Positions 16,501 through 23,305 of a stretch of 24,269 bases of DNA are shown here, piece after piece. Under the pieces are notes generated by a model, which saw nothing but the letters and a program-made list of their open reading frames with translations, was not told the origin of the DNA and made no database searches. A program made the position numbers and the translations under genes. Every line of letters begins with the position of its first letter. Within the stretch, counting starts at the first letter, position 1. Origin of the DNA: Limiplasma sp964504385 (GTDB lineage Bacteria > Bacillota > Clostridia > Christensenellales > Aristaeellaceae); contig CAZDEF010000037.1 in NCBI GenBank assembly GCA_964504385.1, positions 1-24,269 of the forward strand, given 5' to 3'.

Positions 16501-19500
16501 TTTGAAGCAGGATCTGTTAATCTCCTGTTGAGGCCATCCCGAACGAGCCGCTCAGCCGATTGATTGCTGACCTTCTCAAGTAGCGATTGGGCCTTTTTTT
16601 TGTCGATATAATACAGTTCGGTACCGCCAGAAACGTTGTCAACGATAGCATCGTACAGCATATCGGCGGCTTTTTTGTTACCAAACACAGTACTAACCAA
16701 GTTGGCATCTACTTCACGGCGATTGCTGTTGGCGGTTCCATTTACACGAATTGCGGCAAATCCTTGTTCTTCATTTTTGCTTGTTGCCTCAACAATCACA
16801 TTCACACTGTCCGTTTGATGAGCGGGATTATCGGAAGCTATCACAGCAACCGGGTTGGCCATCAGGCTCGGTAACCGTTCGATCGTTTTCCAGCTCAGAA
16901 TATGATCATCGTTTTTTGATGACAGCTTGCCTTCGTACAGATATCTGGCGTGTGTCTGATTGATCATTAGCGGTAAATCACTCAAGCCAATATCCTGAAG
17001 CACCTTGGGTGTTCTGCCAATCAAAAGGCTGTCACGCCCATTCATTTTACCGTTTTGCAGGTCTCGCATCTGCTCGATAAACGTTTTGCTGTAGTCGTAG
17101 TGTTCCCGCTCCTTGGCACTCAGTTTCACAACATTCGTGTCGGAACCCTCCTGCTTCTGCTCCCCCTTCGTGCCGTCCAGCGCTTCCACCAGACAGTCGT
17201 ACATCTTCATCAGCTCGCCTGCGTCGTCCTTCAGCAGCTCCATGTTGCGCCAGCTCTCCAGCTCGGCCATGGCATTGCCGCTTTCCACCATGGCGCTGTG
17301 CAGCTTGTCCATAAAGCTCTCAAACCACGCCCGCACCTTCTCCATCAGTGTGCGGTCCTTCGCCACCAGCTTCTCCAGCACCGCCCGGTCCTGCAGCATC
17401 GCCGGTGCATTGTTGGCAATCACCTCTTCCAGCGCTGCGTCTGCGTCCAGCTGCACGCCCTTCTGTGCATACCGCTCCCGCACCTTTGCCATTTCCGCGT
17501 CTATGTCCACGTCCCGCACCAGCAGCTCGTCGATCACCATCTCGCTGAATCGGTTCCAGTGCTCGTTCCTTTCCGCTTTCATTTTGTGGATCAGCTCGTG
17601 CATGGCGTAGTAGGCGTAGGCTCCCTTTTCCGCGTTCTTGCTGATGTATATTTCGCCTGTCTTCGGGTTGTACATTGCGTTGTACGGCGCGTCCTCCACC
17701 ATGCGTATCTTGTCGCCGCTCAGCTTGTTCAGCGCGTTCAGCACCGGGTTTTGCATTTTCTGCCGGGCCGTCAGCTTCATTCCCTGCTCTGCATTGCGCC
17801 GCGCTGTTCCGGTCAGGTAGGCCGCCGCTGCCGCCTGCTGTGTCAGGTAGCTCTGCGCCAGCGCGCTGTTGGTCACTGCCTGCCGGTAGTCCATGCCCGC
17901 GCGCGCACGCTCATATACGCCCGCAAACGCCCGCATGTACTGTTCCGGGGTCGCTTGGCTGCCGTCGTATTCGTTCACGCTCGCCGCCACGGCGCGCACG
18001 TCCATGCGTCCTGCGTCTTCGCTTGCCAGCAGCTCGCCCATGTCTCCGGTGAAGTCCATTTCTTTCTGGTTCACCACATATTCCTTGCCGCTGCCATCCG
18101 CCACGCGCACATACACGTCGCCGTCTTCCACATGGTCAATCCCCGTCACGCGCACGCCCTGCCCGCGGCCTTCCTCGTTGTACACCACGCCGTTCTGCTC
18201 GCGCTCAATGAGTGCATTCGTTTTTCCCTGCAGCTTCGCCGGTTCATCCTGCGCAGCTTTCGGTGCTGTCTCGTTCTTTCTCTCAGCCTCTGCCGCTGCC
18301 CTCTCCCGGCTCTCTGTGCGTACTTCTTCGTTCCCCGCGTCCACTGCAGGCGCTGGCCGCTGCGTGGTCGCTGCATTTTCTGCAGCAGCCGCCTGCGCAC
18401 CGCTGCCGTTCGTCAGTTCTTCCGCCGCACGGTCCTCGCTCCTGCGCTCCGCTTCCTCTGCCGAACGTTCCCGGCTTTCCTCGCGTACCGTCGCGTTGTC
18501 CGCACCTTCGTATGCCTCCAACACCGGCGCTTCTGCCTCCACCACAGGCATGTCATACCCCAGCCCGTCCAGTTCCTGCGCGTTCGTCTGCTGCTCTGCC
18601 AGCATCTGTTCCGCCCGCGCTTGGGCCGCCTCCGCCAGCACGTCCCCGTCCTCCGGCGCTTTGCCCGCTTCCTGTGTCTGCTGCGCCGTTTTGGGCTGAA
18701 GCTGGTCTTGGCGTTTTGCGTAGTTTTCAATCCTCTTGTTGCGCACATATGCGCCAGCAGCCTCATTGATGTTGCTGCCAGCACCGCTCAAGCCGCCAAT
18801 GAATCCTTCTGTGAATACTTCGCCTACCACATCAAGCAACGCGCCCGTTTTGCCTTTCTCCTTCACAAGCGCATCCCAGTTGCTCATCGCGCCCATCACA
18901 ACGTCATCGGAAATCCACCCCAGTGCCGCGCTGGCAGCTTCTCCGGGCGCTTCGGAAAGTGCGCCGCTCAAGCCTCTGCGCAGGATATCAACTACTTTCT
19001 TTACATCCTTGCCGTTCATCGATTCCAGCAGCTGTTCCATCGGAATGTATTCTGTTGCCGTTTCAATGAGCATATCGATCCCGCCCAGCAGCATGGCCTG
19101 CTCATCACTACCGCCGCGCATCTTTACATCCTGAACCGTGCCGCCAACGCTCCATGCACCCTGCATCAGCGAGCCAGCCAGCGGAGAAACACCAAACGTA
19201 AGCCTGCCCGCCATCTGGCTGTCAATTCCGCTTACTGCAGCCTGATACCCGGCGTTGATCAGCCAGCTTTTCAGCGTATCCTTCGGGTTGCCTTCTTCAT
19301 CGGTGGTACCGTATTTGCGCGTGAATCTCTCTGTCGCTTCGCTTCTGGGCGTTTGCGTCATCTGCCCGGGTACGAACATGTTGTTGTACGGGTCGATCTC
19401 CTCACCCTTCAGGTACTGCCCCAGCGCATACGCTCCACCCGCTGCCTGTGCAGGTGCAGTCAGGAATGTTTTCCCGGTCTCAAGCAGCCAGTTGTCGTTC

Positions 19501-20927
19501 GTATTCTGCCTGATGGCCTTGTCACGCTCCATCCATGCCTGCGCGTTAAAGCCCTGCGGCCCGGTCAGCAGTTCCTGAAAGTAGTCGTAGGCCGTGTCCT
19601 CTCCGTACTCGCTGGCAAGGTACAGGTAGGTTTCACGCTGTTCATCGGTCATGTTCTGCAGTGCCAGTATATCGCCGGAAACCAGCTCAGGGCTTACATG
19701 AGTGTACCTTCCTTTGTTCAAGACCGCTTCTGTGGTCATTTCCGCTTCACTGGGGCCAGCCTTGAACCAGCCATACCTGTCGCTGTAATCAGGCTTGAAT
19801 TCGCGCACGTCATTGTCTGCACCGTACAGTTCGCCGCCGCCATAGCGCTCGTAGTATTCAGCTGCATTCTTGCCCGCGTACTGCTCCGCGTCCGCGCCCA
19901 GCAGCTTCACCGCCTCGTCATACGCCGCTTTCGCGCTTCCTTCCATCAGCGCGTCGTGGCTGGCCTGCACCTTTTGGATCTCATCGCTCGCGCCGTACAG
20001 CCATTCCAGCGTTTCACGGTCCAGCGCCTGCCCGGCAGCCCAGCTTTCCAGCTCGTCGGCCGTGGGCAGCTCGCCCCGCTCGTACTTTTCCCCAAAGTTC
20101 TCCTGCAGAAATGCCCTCGTTTCGTCGCTCAGCACGCCGTCCGTGGCCTTTGGCGGGTTTTCATACGCTTTCCGCGCTTCCTGCACCGCCGCCCAGTCGT
20201 CCTTCAGCGCCTTCACGCTGCGCCCGTAGGCTTCGCCCTCCAGCTGCTCCATGCCCGCCGTGCGCGCGTTCAGCTCCTCGTCCGTCGGTAGTTCGCCCTG
20301 CTTGTCCGGAAAATACTTCTGCAGGAACGCTTTCGATTCCGCATTCAGCTCCGGCTTCTGGTTGTACTGGTCTATGGCTCTCATCGCCTGCACATAGGCC
20401 CCCGGGGCAATGCCGTATGCCCCCGGCACTTTGGCTCGGCTGCCTGCCAGCGTTTCCGTTCGTCCGTCCTTCAGGCGGATGCTCTGCTTCGTGTCTGGCA
20501 GCGGGCTGTTGGGCGTGGCGTACACAGCCGTGTTGCCGGTCTTTTTCCAGCCCACGTTCTGCTTCAGCTGCTCCGCCGCCAGCCGCAGCACCTCGCGCTC
20601 CTGTTCTTCCTGCTGCCTCCGTTTCTCATCCAGCGCAGCAAACCCGCTGCTCCTGTACGGCGCAATGCCGTCCGCCTTCGCCCGGTTCAGGATCGCATCG
20701 CGGCTTTCCTTCATTTTTTCGCTTGTCGCGTTCTGAATGCCGCGCTTCCGGGCAAAGCTGCTGTTCAAGTTCGGCCTTCCGCCCGTGTTTTTGCTTCCGG
20801 CGCTGCCGGTGCTGCCCGTATCACTGCTGCTTGTGCCCGTCGTTTGGCTCGCAGCAGCTTTCTTTTCCTTCTCCTCTTCCTGCTTTTTCTTAATCAGATA
20901 ATTGCTCACGGTTTTGAAATCCGCCAT
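10503..20927 (-). CDS. Giant phage polyvalent protein (zincin, MuF-C, ADP-ribosyltransferase-like, LPD domains)
   Basis: 3474 residues in one frame, ATG 20927 with GGAGGG 8 nt upstream, 16 nt after the preceding gene. By eye: charged helical start; Gly/Ala-rich, membrane-prone 480-720; Glu/Arg linker with repeated RERxAEEAER about 815-895; zincin with HELIH (1110-1114) and E1167/E1168; MuF C-terminal domain about 1290-1455; ADP-ribosyltransferase-like domain 1488-1676 (MYRGGGED, GRGFYFTDS, VVFDSKQIKS); LPD3-like region about 1700-1960 with a tandem duplication; coiled coil about 2210-2346; C-terminal LPD38-like part with RSMWLAGKMDEVTW and two membrane-prone stretches. Such proteins are thought to enter the new host with phage DNA and act as effectors or counter-defence. 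Domain names are from memory; catalytic activity of each is untested. Confidence 0.85.
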   Translation of the reverse strand: MADFKTVSNYLIKKKQEEEKEKKAAASQTTGTSSSDTGSTGSAGSKNTGGRPNLNSSFARKRGIQNATSEKMKESRDAILNRAKADGIAPYRSSGFAALDEKRRQQEEQEREVLRLAAEQLKQNVGWKKTGNTAVYATPNSPLPDTKQSIRLKDGRTETLAGSRAKVPGAYGIAPGAYVQAMRAIDQYNQKPELNAESKAFLQKYFPDKQGELPTDEELNARTAGMEQLEGEAYGRSVKALKDDWAAVQEARKAYENPPKATDGVLSDETRAFLQENFGEKYERGELPTADELESWAAGQALDRETLEWLYGASDEIQKVQASHDALMEGSAKAAYDEAVKLLGADAEQYAGKNAAEYYERYGGGELYGADNDVREFKPDYSDRYGWFKAGPSEAEMTTEAVLNKGRYTHVSPELVSGDILALQNMTDEQRETYLYLASEYGEDTAYDYFQELLTGPQGFNAQAWMERDKAIRQNTNDNWLLETGKTFLTAPAQAAGGAYALGQYLKGEEIDPYNNMFVPGQMTQTPRSEATERFTRKYGTTDEEGNPKDTLKSWLINAGYQAAVSGIDSQMAGRLTFGVSPLAGSLMQGAWSVGGTVQDVKMRGGSDEQAMLLGGIDMLIETATEYIPMEQLLESMNGKDVKKVVDILRRGLSGALSEAPGEAASAALGWISDDVVMGAMSNWDALVKEKGKTGALLDVVGEVFTEGFIGGLSGAGSNINEAAGAYVRNKRIENYAKRQDQLQPKTAQQTQEAGKAPEDGDVLAEAAQARAEQMLAEQQTNAQELDGLGYDMPVVEAEAPVLEAYEGADNATVREESRERSAEEAERRSEDRAAEELTNGSGAQAAAAENAATTQRPAPAVDAGNEEVRTESRERAAAEAERKNETAPKAAQDEPAKLQGKTNALIEREQNGVVYNEEGRGQGVRVTGIDHVEDGDVYVRVADGSGKEYVVNQKEMDFTGDMGELLASEDAGRMDVRAVAASVNEYDGSQATPEQYMRAFAGVYERARAGMDYRQAVTNSALAQSYLTQQAAAAAYLTGTARRNAEQGMKLTARQKMQNPVLNALNKLSGDKIRMVEDAPYNAMYNPKTGEIYISKNAEKGAYAYYAMHELIHKMKAERNEHWNRFSEMVIDELLVRDVDIDAEMAKVRERYAQKGVQLDADAALEEVIANNAPAMLQDRAVLEKLVAKDRTLMEKVRAWFESFMDKLHSAMVESGNAMAELESWRNMELLKDDAGELMKMYDCLVEALDGTKGEQKQEGSDTNVVKLSAKEREHYDYSKTFIEQMRDLQNGKMNGRDSLLIGRTPKVLQDIGLSDLPLMINQTHARYLYEGKLSSKNDDHILSWKTIERLPSLMANPVAVIASDNPAHQTDSVNVIVEATSKNEEQGFAAIRVNGTANSNRREVDANLVSTVFGNKKAADMLYDAIVDNVSGGTELYYIDKKKAQSLLEKVSNQSAERLVRDGLNRRLTDPASKVNSENIAQTDTKQFRYWFGKSKVVNADGTPKVMYRGGGEDIDIFDRKKSKASNLYGRGFYFTDSEAHAKQYGDARSYYLRIEKPLNASSGTKRISESQIRAFLQEVEANEDYGLDNYGYGATVESVLKGLKGKSDFDALQDINAVAIGDFVAAIELFNEVNGTSYDGIITPTETVVFDSKQIKSATDNVGLFDPDNPNVKFSLKEAAEKYDGKDLANDKSLYDYDFMTALPDMRVTEMADINAVRDGGNVSEELVINLALANGRENGHMNGDLLLVQNAYTGRNIRLTTSAIRHGLGGRNHAAQNANARAFAKAGELMKNAVPINALYNTAKAADGTYAMAAFMRDASNKSVQVAVLTVEQRNGDVVGLETYDTLHAMNTRKWNVGDHKTQSKNSSTRSSAISIDDSLRIVNETHEPRSGDVVGMDVYDTLHALNTRKRNAVDLTIQTASTAEEQGLTSTTRSSAISIADFLEIVNETHQSLLSEDVLAHFDAERNAQGYYSGRAKFSLKETDETVQEGLTTLESLFHLTSAHRMTDKEAARMARKVKTAAQSTMDTDELAGRLKHIYDYVERGGQNTSMDAVDSELNALAEEVMATSQTLDMEHEERMAPIREYLRKTKVQLTEAQRKEAAGLTGNVGTYRRMLFGKVRISNEGTRLDTLWSELNAMDAQMFPKDAGEAEMAALLLDAADQMAPVYMNNSGLNAMEAAQWLTGEMNNAYLSLSGVQAAAKEQQKLAVDLKQYRQMTQRFAKEHKAAFDEAMAKVKADMELEKAQMQSDAERQRRLDRLEAEADAEKRAKAQVEEARQQAQQQVERQRWETLDAVGDEMQRSREEMAAYREAMMRKNKAWREAYRANAKETNRKQRYRTQISRMAGELLKKLEKPTDKKHVQAGLDEAVAEFLQGLELGGKNQTTRSLSERIGKLGEKLRKAKAETEGGSGKQYLIDADLLEDVATLTEEVRGLGSMSEMNADQMRDMRDMVKAVGHIVTMADQMFAMKKRVSTTQVAQQSMEEMRGRRDKKQRTGFLGMVDELVNNGMLDSFRFFDRLGATGREVYQNVRDGFDRKVQCVAQAEDYVQEHMKGLGKDAVKGRKAKKSTYEVSNGQRVELTKAQVMELYCLSKREQARMHLLGGGMRTESAAEPVRVTEADVARIIGTLSEQERNVADALQQFMARECAMWGNETSMVLYGYRKFGEKNYYPITVDKNTTQTLQTEAGQTENLYAIQNMGMTKSLKENASNALQIGDIFDTFSRHVDNMSTYHAFAAPVADMLRWYNYRGADGSSVKTMLERKYGAKGRDYITTLIRDLNGQNKAGYLTGMLESMTQRSKSSSVGANMRVAIQQPTAIARAAEMMSPKYIAAGLTLSGKQMSKATELAQKYCPIAKWKSMGFYETHIGRGLRDILFGGSGLRSELTERSMWLAGKMDEVTWGALWRACEAETRDLRPELKGEAFYEAVGKRLSEIIDYTQVVDTPLHRSQLMRSKNYGAQMMTAFQSEAAKTYNMLYSSIAGWAENRKDPAARAKVGRTLLVYAANTVLNAVAQSVWDAVRDDDEDEEWLEKFMQALLGDYSEAKTVGDYLKEGMSSNLIGGLNPLGLLPLVGDVLDMLQGYDPSRMDLQAVEKVIQIANQLTDGKKSDWSAYKWIRSVASAVSAATGVPVENAVRDLASIYNTASMALGGKPLSLKTETATASIAYGNLYDALLDGNQKKWNRIEAKLKADEESPKSNADIDAALGKLLAEDDERIAQAWEAKSAGKANEVNRLRMELVDELAEADVLDKERLNEVVDKAVSVYGNKVTPKEEAPVETDKALKVQLYTTKDAAGAVRGAASGTVSVADARAMISELVADSTAKDSQKTVRSNVLKEVKPDYLKAVKSGNTSQANRLGSVMQELLGVTDEDMDGWVVESYREDLKTAVDGYDAASAKRAVTKLRASGADDYSIKRTLDGRYAELYKQAMKKGDRQAAKRIKEVLMGLGLKYKSGDAMYTESTFEGWGK
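15063..15410 (-). repeat. Tandem duplication inside the giant gene
   Basis: Two in-frame copies, 15063-15242 and 15255-15410, offset 192 bp at one end. Both encode the series YDTLHAxNTRK, then RSSAISI and IVNETH. A 26-bp stretch (15096-15121 and 15288-15313) is identical; the first-listed copy carries 8 extra codons. It duplicates the C-terminal part of the LPD3-like domain. Confidence 0.85.
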
Positions 20928-20943
20928 CTGCCGTACCCTCCGT

Positions 20944-21954
20944 TTATCTGTAGAAGCTCAGTCCCTTGTTGTACCACAGCGCATCCAGCACGCTTGGAGT
21001 GTCCTCATCGTCGTCTTTCTTATCGCTGGTCGCGCTCCCGCTTCCGCTTCCTCCGCCTCCGCTGGACTTTCGTCCACCGCCGCCGCTTCCGCTGCTGCTG
21101 CCGTACTTGGCGGCAAATTCCTTTTCCCAGTTCTTTTGCTGCTGCTCGTCATACGCCTTCTGGTACCAGTACGCCCTGTCGGCCTCCCACGCCGCACTGT
21201 CGTTCATGTACCGCTCGTATTCCGCGTCGCTCATGTCCGTGTATACGTTGTAGAAGTAGTTCAGCTCGTCCTTCCAGTCCGTCACCGTGTCGCGGTACTT
21301 GCCGTAGTCCCGGTCGTCCTCCGTCTGCAGCATGCTCAGGTTGTTGCGCATATTTTCCCCTTCGTCTTGGTACATGTCATATGCTGCATTCCGCAGTTCG
21401 GGGATCACGCTGTTCAGCTCCTCCATGTACTGCTGGTACGTCTGCTGCCCCACCTGCTGTCCCCAGCTGCTGCCATATCCGCCCGTCAGCGCCGCAGCGT
21501 TGGCCATCGCGTCTTGCATCGCCAGCTTCCCGCCCCGCTGGTATTGCTGCGCGTACTGCTGGTACATCGGATCTTGCGAAAAATCGTAGCTGAATTTCTC
21601 CCTGTTCAGTATCTGGTCAATCAGCCCCTGGATCTGCTCGTTGTACTGGCTCACATACTCGCCCGGCTTGCTGTTCTCGTGCTCGGTCAGCCGGTTGGCC
21701 GCATCCTGCACCGCTTGGCTCTGCTGGTATTGCGGTCTCTTCTGCGTTTCGTAGTTTTCATAGGTCAGCGGGTCTTTGTAGTAGCTCTGCGTGATCCCCG
21801 CCGGGTTCACCGTGCTTTTGTTCATGTCCACCCTTGTTTCCGCGTTCGCATTTGCTTGGTTCGCGCCATATCCGCCCGTCTTTCCGTTCGGCTGCTCGCC
21901 GTTCACGTCCGGCAGCCACTTGCGCCATTCCGCCGCATTGCTGGTATATGCCAT
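20944..21954 (-). CDS. Probable virion/ejection-associated phage protein
   Basis: 336-aa Gln/Tyr-rich helical protein: YKDPLTYENYETQKRPQYQQ, FSQDPMYQQYAQQYQRGGKL, TGGYGSSWGQQVGQQTYQQY, then an acidic Tyr-rich part and a Gly/Ser-rich low-complexity tail (about 285-320). I recognise this composition from clostridial phage structural regions, just ahead of giant internal proteins, but not a named family. ATG 21954 is chosen over ATG 21960 because GGGAGGGG sits 7 nt before it. The frame extends to 22161 but that part translates the repeat element and is spurious. It is followed after 16 nt by the giant gene, so the two likely act together in the virion. Confidence 0.7.
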   Translation of the reverse strand: MAYTSNAAEWRKWLPDVNGEQPNGKTGGYGANQANANAETRVDMNKSTVNPAGITQSYYKDPLTYENYETQKRPQYQQSQAVQDAANRLTEHENSKPGEYVSQYNEQIQGLIDQILNREKFSYDFSQDPMYQQYAQQYQRGGKLAMQDAMANAAALTGGYGSSWGQQVGQQTYQQYMEELNSVIPELRNAAYDMYQDEGENMRNNLSMLQTEDDRDYGKYRDTVTDWKDELNYFYNVYTDMSDAEYERYMNDSAAWEADRAYWYQKAYDEQQQKNWEKEFAAKYGSSSGSGGGGRKSSGGGGSGSGSATSDKKDDDEDTPSVLDALWYNKGLSFYR

Positions 21955-21996
21955 CTTCATTCCCCTCCCAAAACCGTCCAAAATAGGTTCATTTTC

Positions 21997-22030
21997 AGCA
22001 TAGCAACCTCTGCCCCATATTTCTCCCGCT
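21997..22030 (-). promoter_or_regulatory. Putative prophage late promoter of the virion-gene unit
   Basis: Minus strand: AGCGGGAGAAAT (22030-22019), 16 nt, TATGCT (22002-21997) with upstream TGC, then GAAAATGAA. It matches the element before the holin gene and follows a terminator directly. Confidence 0.55.
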
Positions 22031-22032
22031 AC

Positions 22033-22062
22033 AAAAAAAGAGCGCGAATTTTCGCACTCTTT
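22033..22062 (-). terminator. Terminator ahead of the virion-gene unit
   Basis: Within the left copy of the 30-bp direct repeat: minus strand GAGTGCGAA-AA-TTCGCGCTC (one mismatch) followed by seven Ts. The right copy has the same hairpin without the T-run. Confidence 0.75.
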
Positions 22063-22303
22063 TCTTGTCGAAAAAGCCATGGGAGGTTTGGAGGGCCGCA
22101 GCCCTCCAAATGTGATCGTATCGACCGGCTTTGCCGGTCGGGCGGGCGTTTCCGCGTTCACGCGGAAACATTCCCTACGCCGTTTGCCGCCCGGCGAGCC
22201 GTAGGCGAGTAGGCAAACGGCGCCTTATCCTCGGCGGAAAAGATCGCTTTAGCGAGCTTTTTCGACGGCCTGAGAGCGCGAATTTTCGCACTCTTTTCTT
22301 GTC
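22040..22303. repeat. Palindrome-rich repeat element bounded by 30-bp direct repeats
   Basis: Perfect direct repeats at 22040-22069 and 22274-22303 flank 204 bp with five successive hairpins: TTTGGAGGGC/GCCCTCCAAA (22087-22110), CGACCGGC/GCCGGTCG (22122-22140), GTTTCCGCG/CGCGGAAAC (22148-22169), CGCCGTTTGCC/GGCAAACGGCG (22178-22222) and AAAAG-TCGCT/AGCGA-CTTTT (22238-22261). An 11-bp inverted repeat GTCGAAAAAGC/GCTTTTTCGAC lies just inside the direct repeats (22067-22077, 22256-22266). No credible gene lies within. Confidence 0.85.
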
Positions 22304-22410
22304 TACCTGTCGTCGTCCTCGTTCCTTTGCGCCATCGCGCACAACGCGTGCGCAACAAACCCCGCCGTGGCGCTCATCAGGGCAATCACGATCACCCATA
22401 CAGGGTGCAT
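22303..22410 (-). CDS. 35-aa phage membrane protein
   Basis: Short ORF MHPVWVIVIALMSATAGFVA continuing HALCAMAQRNEDDDR, with one membrane helix and a charged C-terminal tail, likely facing the cytoplasm. ATG 22410 shares its A with the stop of the preceding gene (TGATG) and GGAGGTGG lies 5-7 nt upstream, so translation coupling is strongly indicated. Its stop codon touches the right 30-bp direct repeat. Function is unknown; its place among tail genes does not favour a lysis role. Confidence 0.75.
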   Translation of the reverse strand: MHPVWVIVIALMSATAGFVAHALCAMAQRNEDDDR

Positions 22411-22811
22411 CAGGCCACCTCCTGCCAGCCGTCAGGGTACGCCTCCGGCGTGTATGTGTTGGCGGCGATCACGCTCCTGTACAGCTTCTCTCCCCACCAT
22501 CCGCATTCGCCCAATGCAAATGCCTGTCCCGCCGTGATCACCTCCGGGATGATCCTGTACCCCGCCCGGTAGCTGATGTCCTCCCACAGCGTGGGCGCGC
22601 TCTCCGGCGTGCTCTGCTCGTTGTCCCACACATCCACCGCAGCCCGTTTGATGCAGCCGTCCCAGTTGATGCGCGTTCCAGCCGTCACCAGCACGCCGCT
22701 GCCCGTCAGCCGCGGGTACAGCTCCACACCCTCGCTGGCCTGCCGGTCATCCAGCAGCGCTATGCCCGCCATAATGGTCTTGTGCAGCCTCTCGGCCAGT
22801 TCTCTGTTCAT
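22410..22811 (-). CDS. Phage tail-region protein with CBM5/12-like module
   Basis: 133-aa protein. The N-terminal part (ERLHKTIMAGIALLDDRQA) is helical. The C-terminal third has the aromatic pattern of a CBM5/12 (chitin-binding-like) module: GECGWWGEKLYRSVIAAN, TYTPEAYPDGWQEV. Such modules occur in XkdW-like or baseplate-associated phage proteins and probably touch cell-surface glycan. GGAGGG and GGGGAA lie before ATG 22811. The gene follows the tail-associated gene at 22826 by 14 nt and is coupled to the 35-aa gene. Confidence 0.7.
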   Translation of the reverse strand: MNRELAERLHKTIMAGIALLDDRQASEGVELYPRLTGSGVLVTAGTRINWDGCIKRAAVDVWDNEQSTPESAPTLWEDISYRAGYRIIPEVITAGQAFALGECGWWGEKLYRSVIAANTYTPEAYPDGWQEVA

Positions 22812-22825
22812 TTCCCCAGCCCTCC

Positions 22826-23305
22826 TCAGCTGTACTTGACCGCCCTGTAGCTGATGCTCTGGTTCGCGTAGTACGATCCAGCCCAGCTCCAGTCGTACAG
22901 ATACAGCGCTATCTTCGTTGTGCTGCTCGTCGCGCTCGTCACCCAGCCCTCTATGATGCCGTCTGCACCCATGGCAATGCCCAGCGGATACTTGCCCGTC
23001 TGCTTCTGCTCTTTGATCGGCAGCGTGATGAACGTTTCGAAGTTGCTTTCGTACACGCCAAAGTACAGCACCACCAGATCGGGCTTGAATCCGCAGTTCA
23101 GCGTCAGCACGCCGCTGCTGTTGCTGGTTGCCGTCCCGTTCTTGGTCTGCACCGTCACCCCTGTGGAGATGGCAGCGATCGCGCTCGCCATCCCGTCAGG
23201 AAAGGAAAGCGTCCCCGTCGTGCCGCCCTTGGTGCGTATCGCGCCCGCAATACTCTCAAGCCCCGCCTCCAGCACGGCAGAATCCACTACCTTGTCGTAG
23301 GCCAT
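22826..23305 (-). CDS. Phage tail-associated protein
   Basis: 159-aa protein. The N-terminal motif ESIAGAIRTKGGTTGTLSFP followed by DGMASAIAAI is very common in gut phage tail and receptor-binding proteins. The rest is beta-rich (GVLTLNCGFKPDLVVLYFGV, KIALYLYDWSWAGSYY). ATG 23305 overlaps the stop of the collagen-like gene as TAATG, with GGAGGGAG upstream, so the two are coupled. The longer frame to 23707 translates antiphase collagen repeats and is spurious. A role at the tail tip or fibre is inferred from context. Confidence 0.75.
   Translation of the reverse strand: MAYDKVVDSAVLEAGLESIAGAIRTKGGTTGTLSFPDGMASAIAAISTGVTVQTKNGTATSNSSGVLTLNCGFKPDLVVLYFGVYESNFETFITLPIKEQKQTGKYPLGIAMGADGIIEGWVTSATSSTTKIALYLYDWSWAGSYYANQSISYRAVKYS

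Noticed and set aside
17055..20291. Very long plus-strand frame (about 1080 codons) opposite the giant gene, and another at 12312-15170
   Set aside because: Low-complexity His/Leu/Arg-rich translations with no recognisable domain; they are the antisense shadow of the G+C-rich giant gene.
21955..22161. N-terminal extension of the virion-type protein through the repeat element
   Set aside because: It translates palindromic DNA and a terminator, whereas ATG 21954 has an ideal ribosome site.
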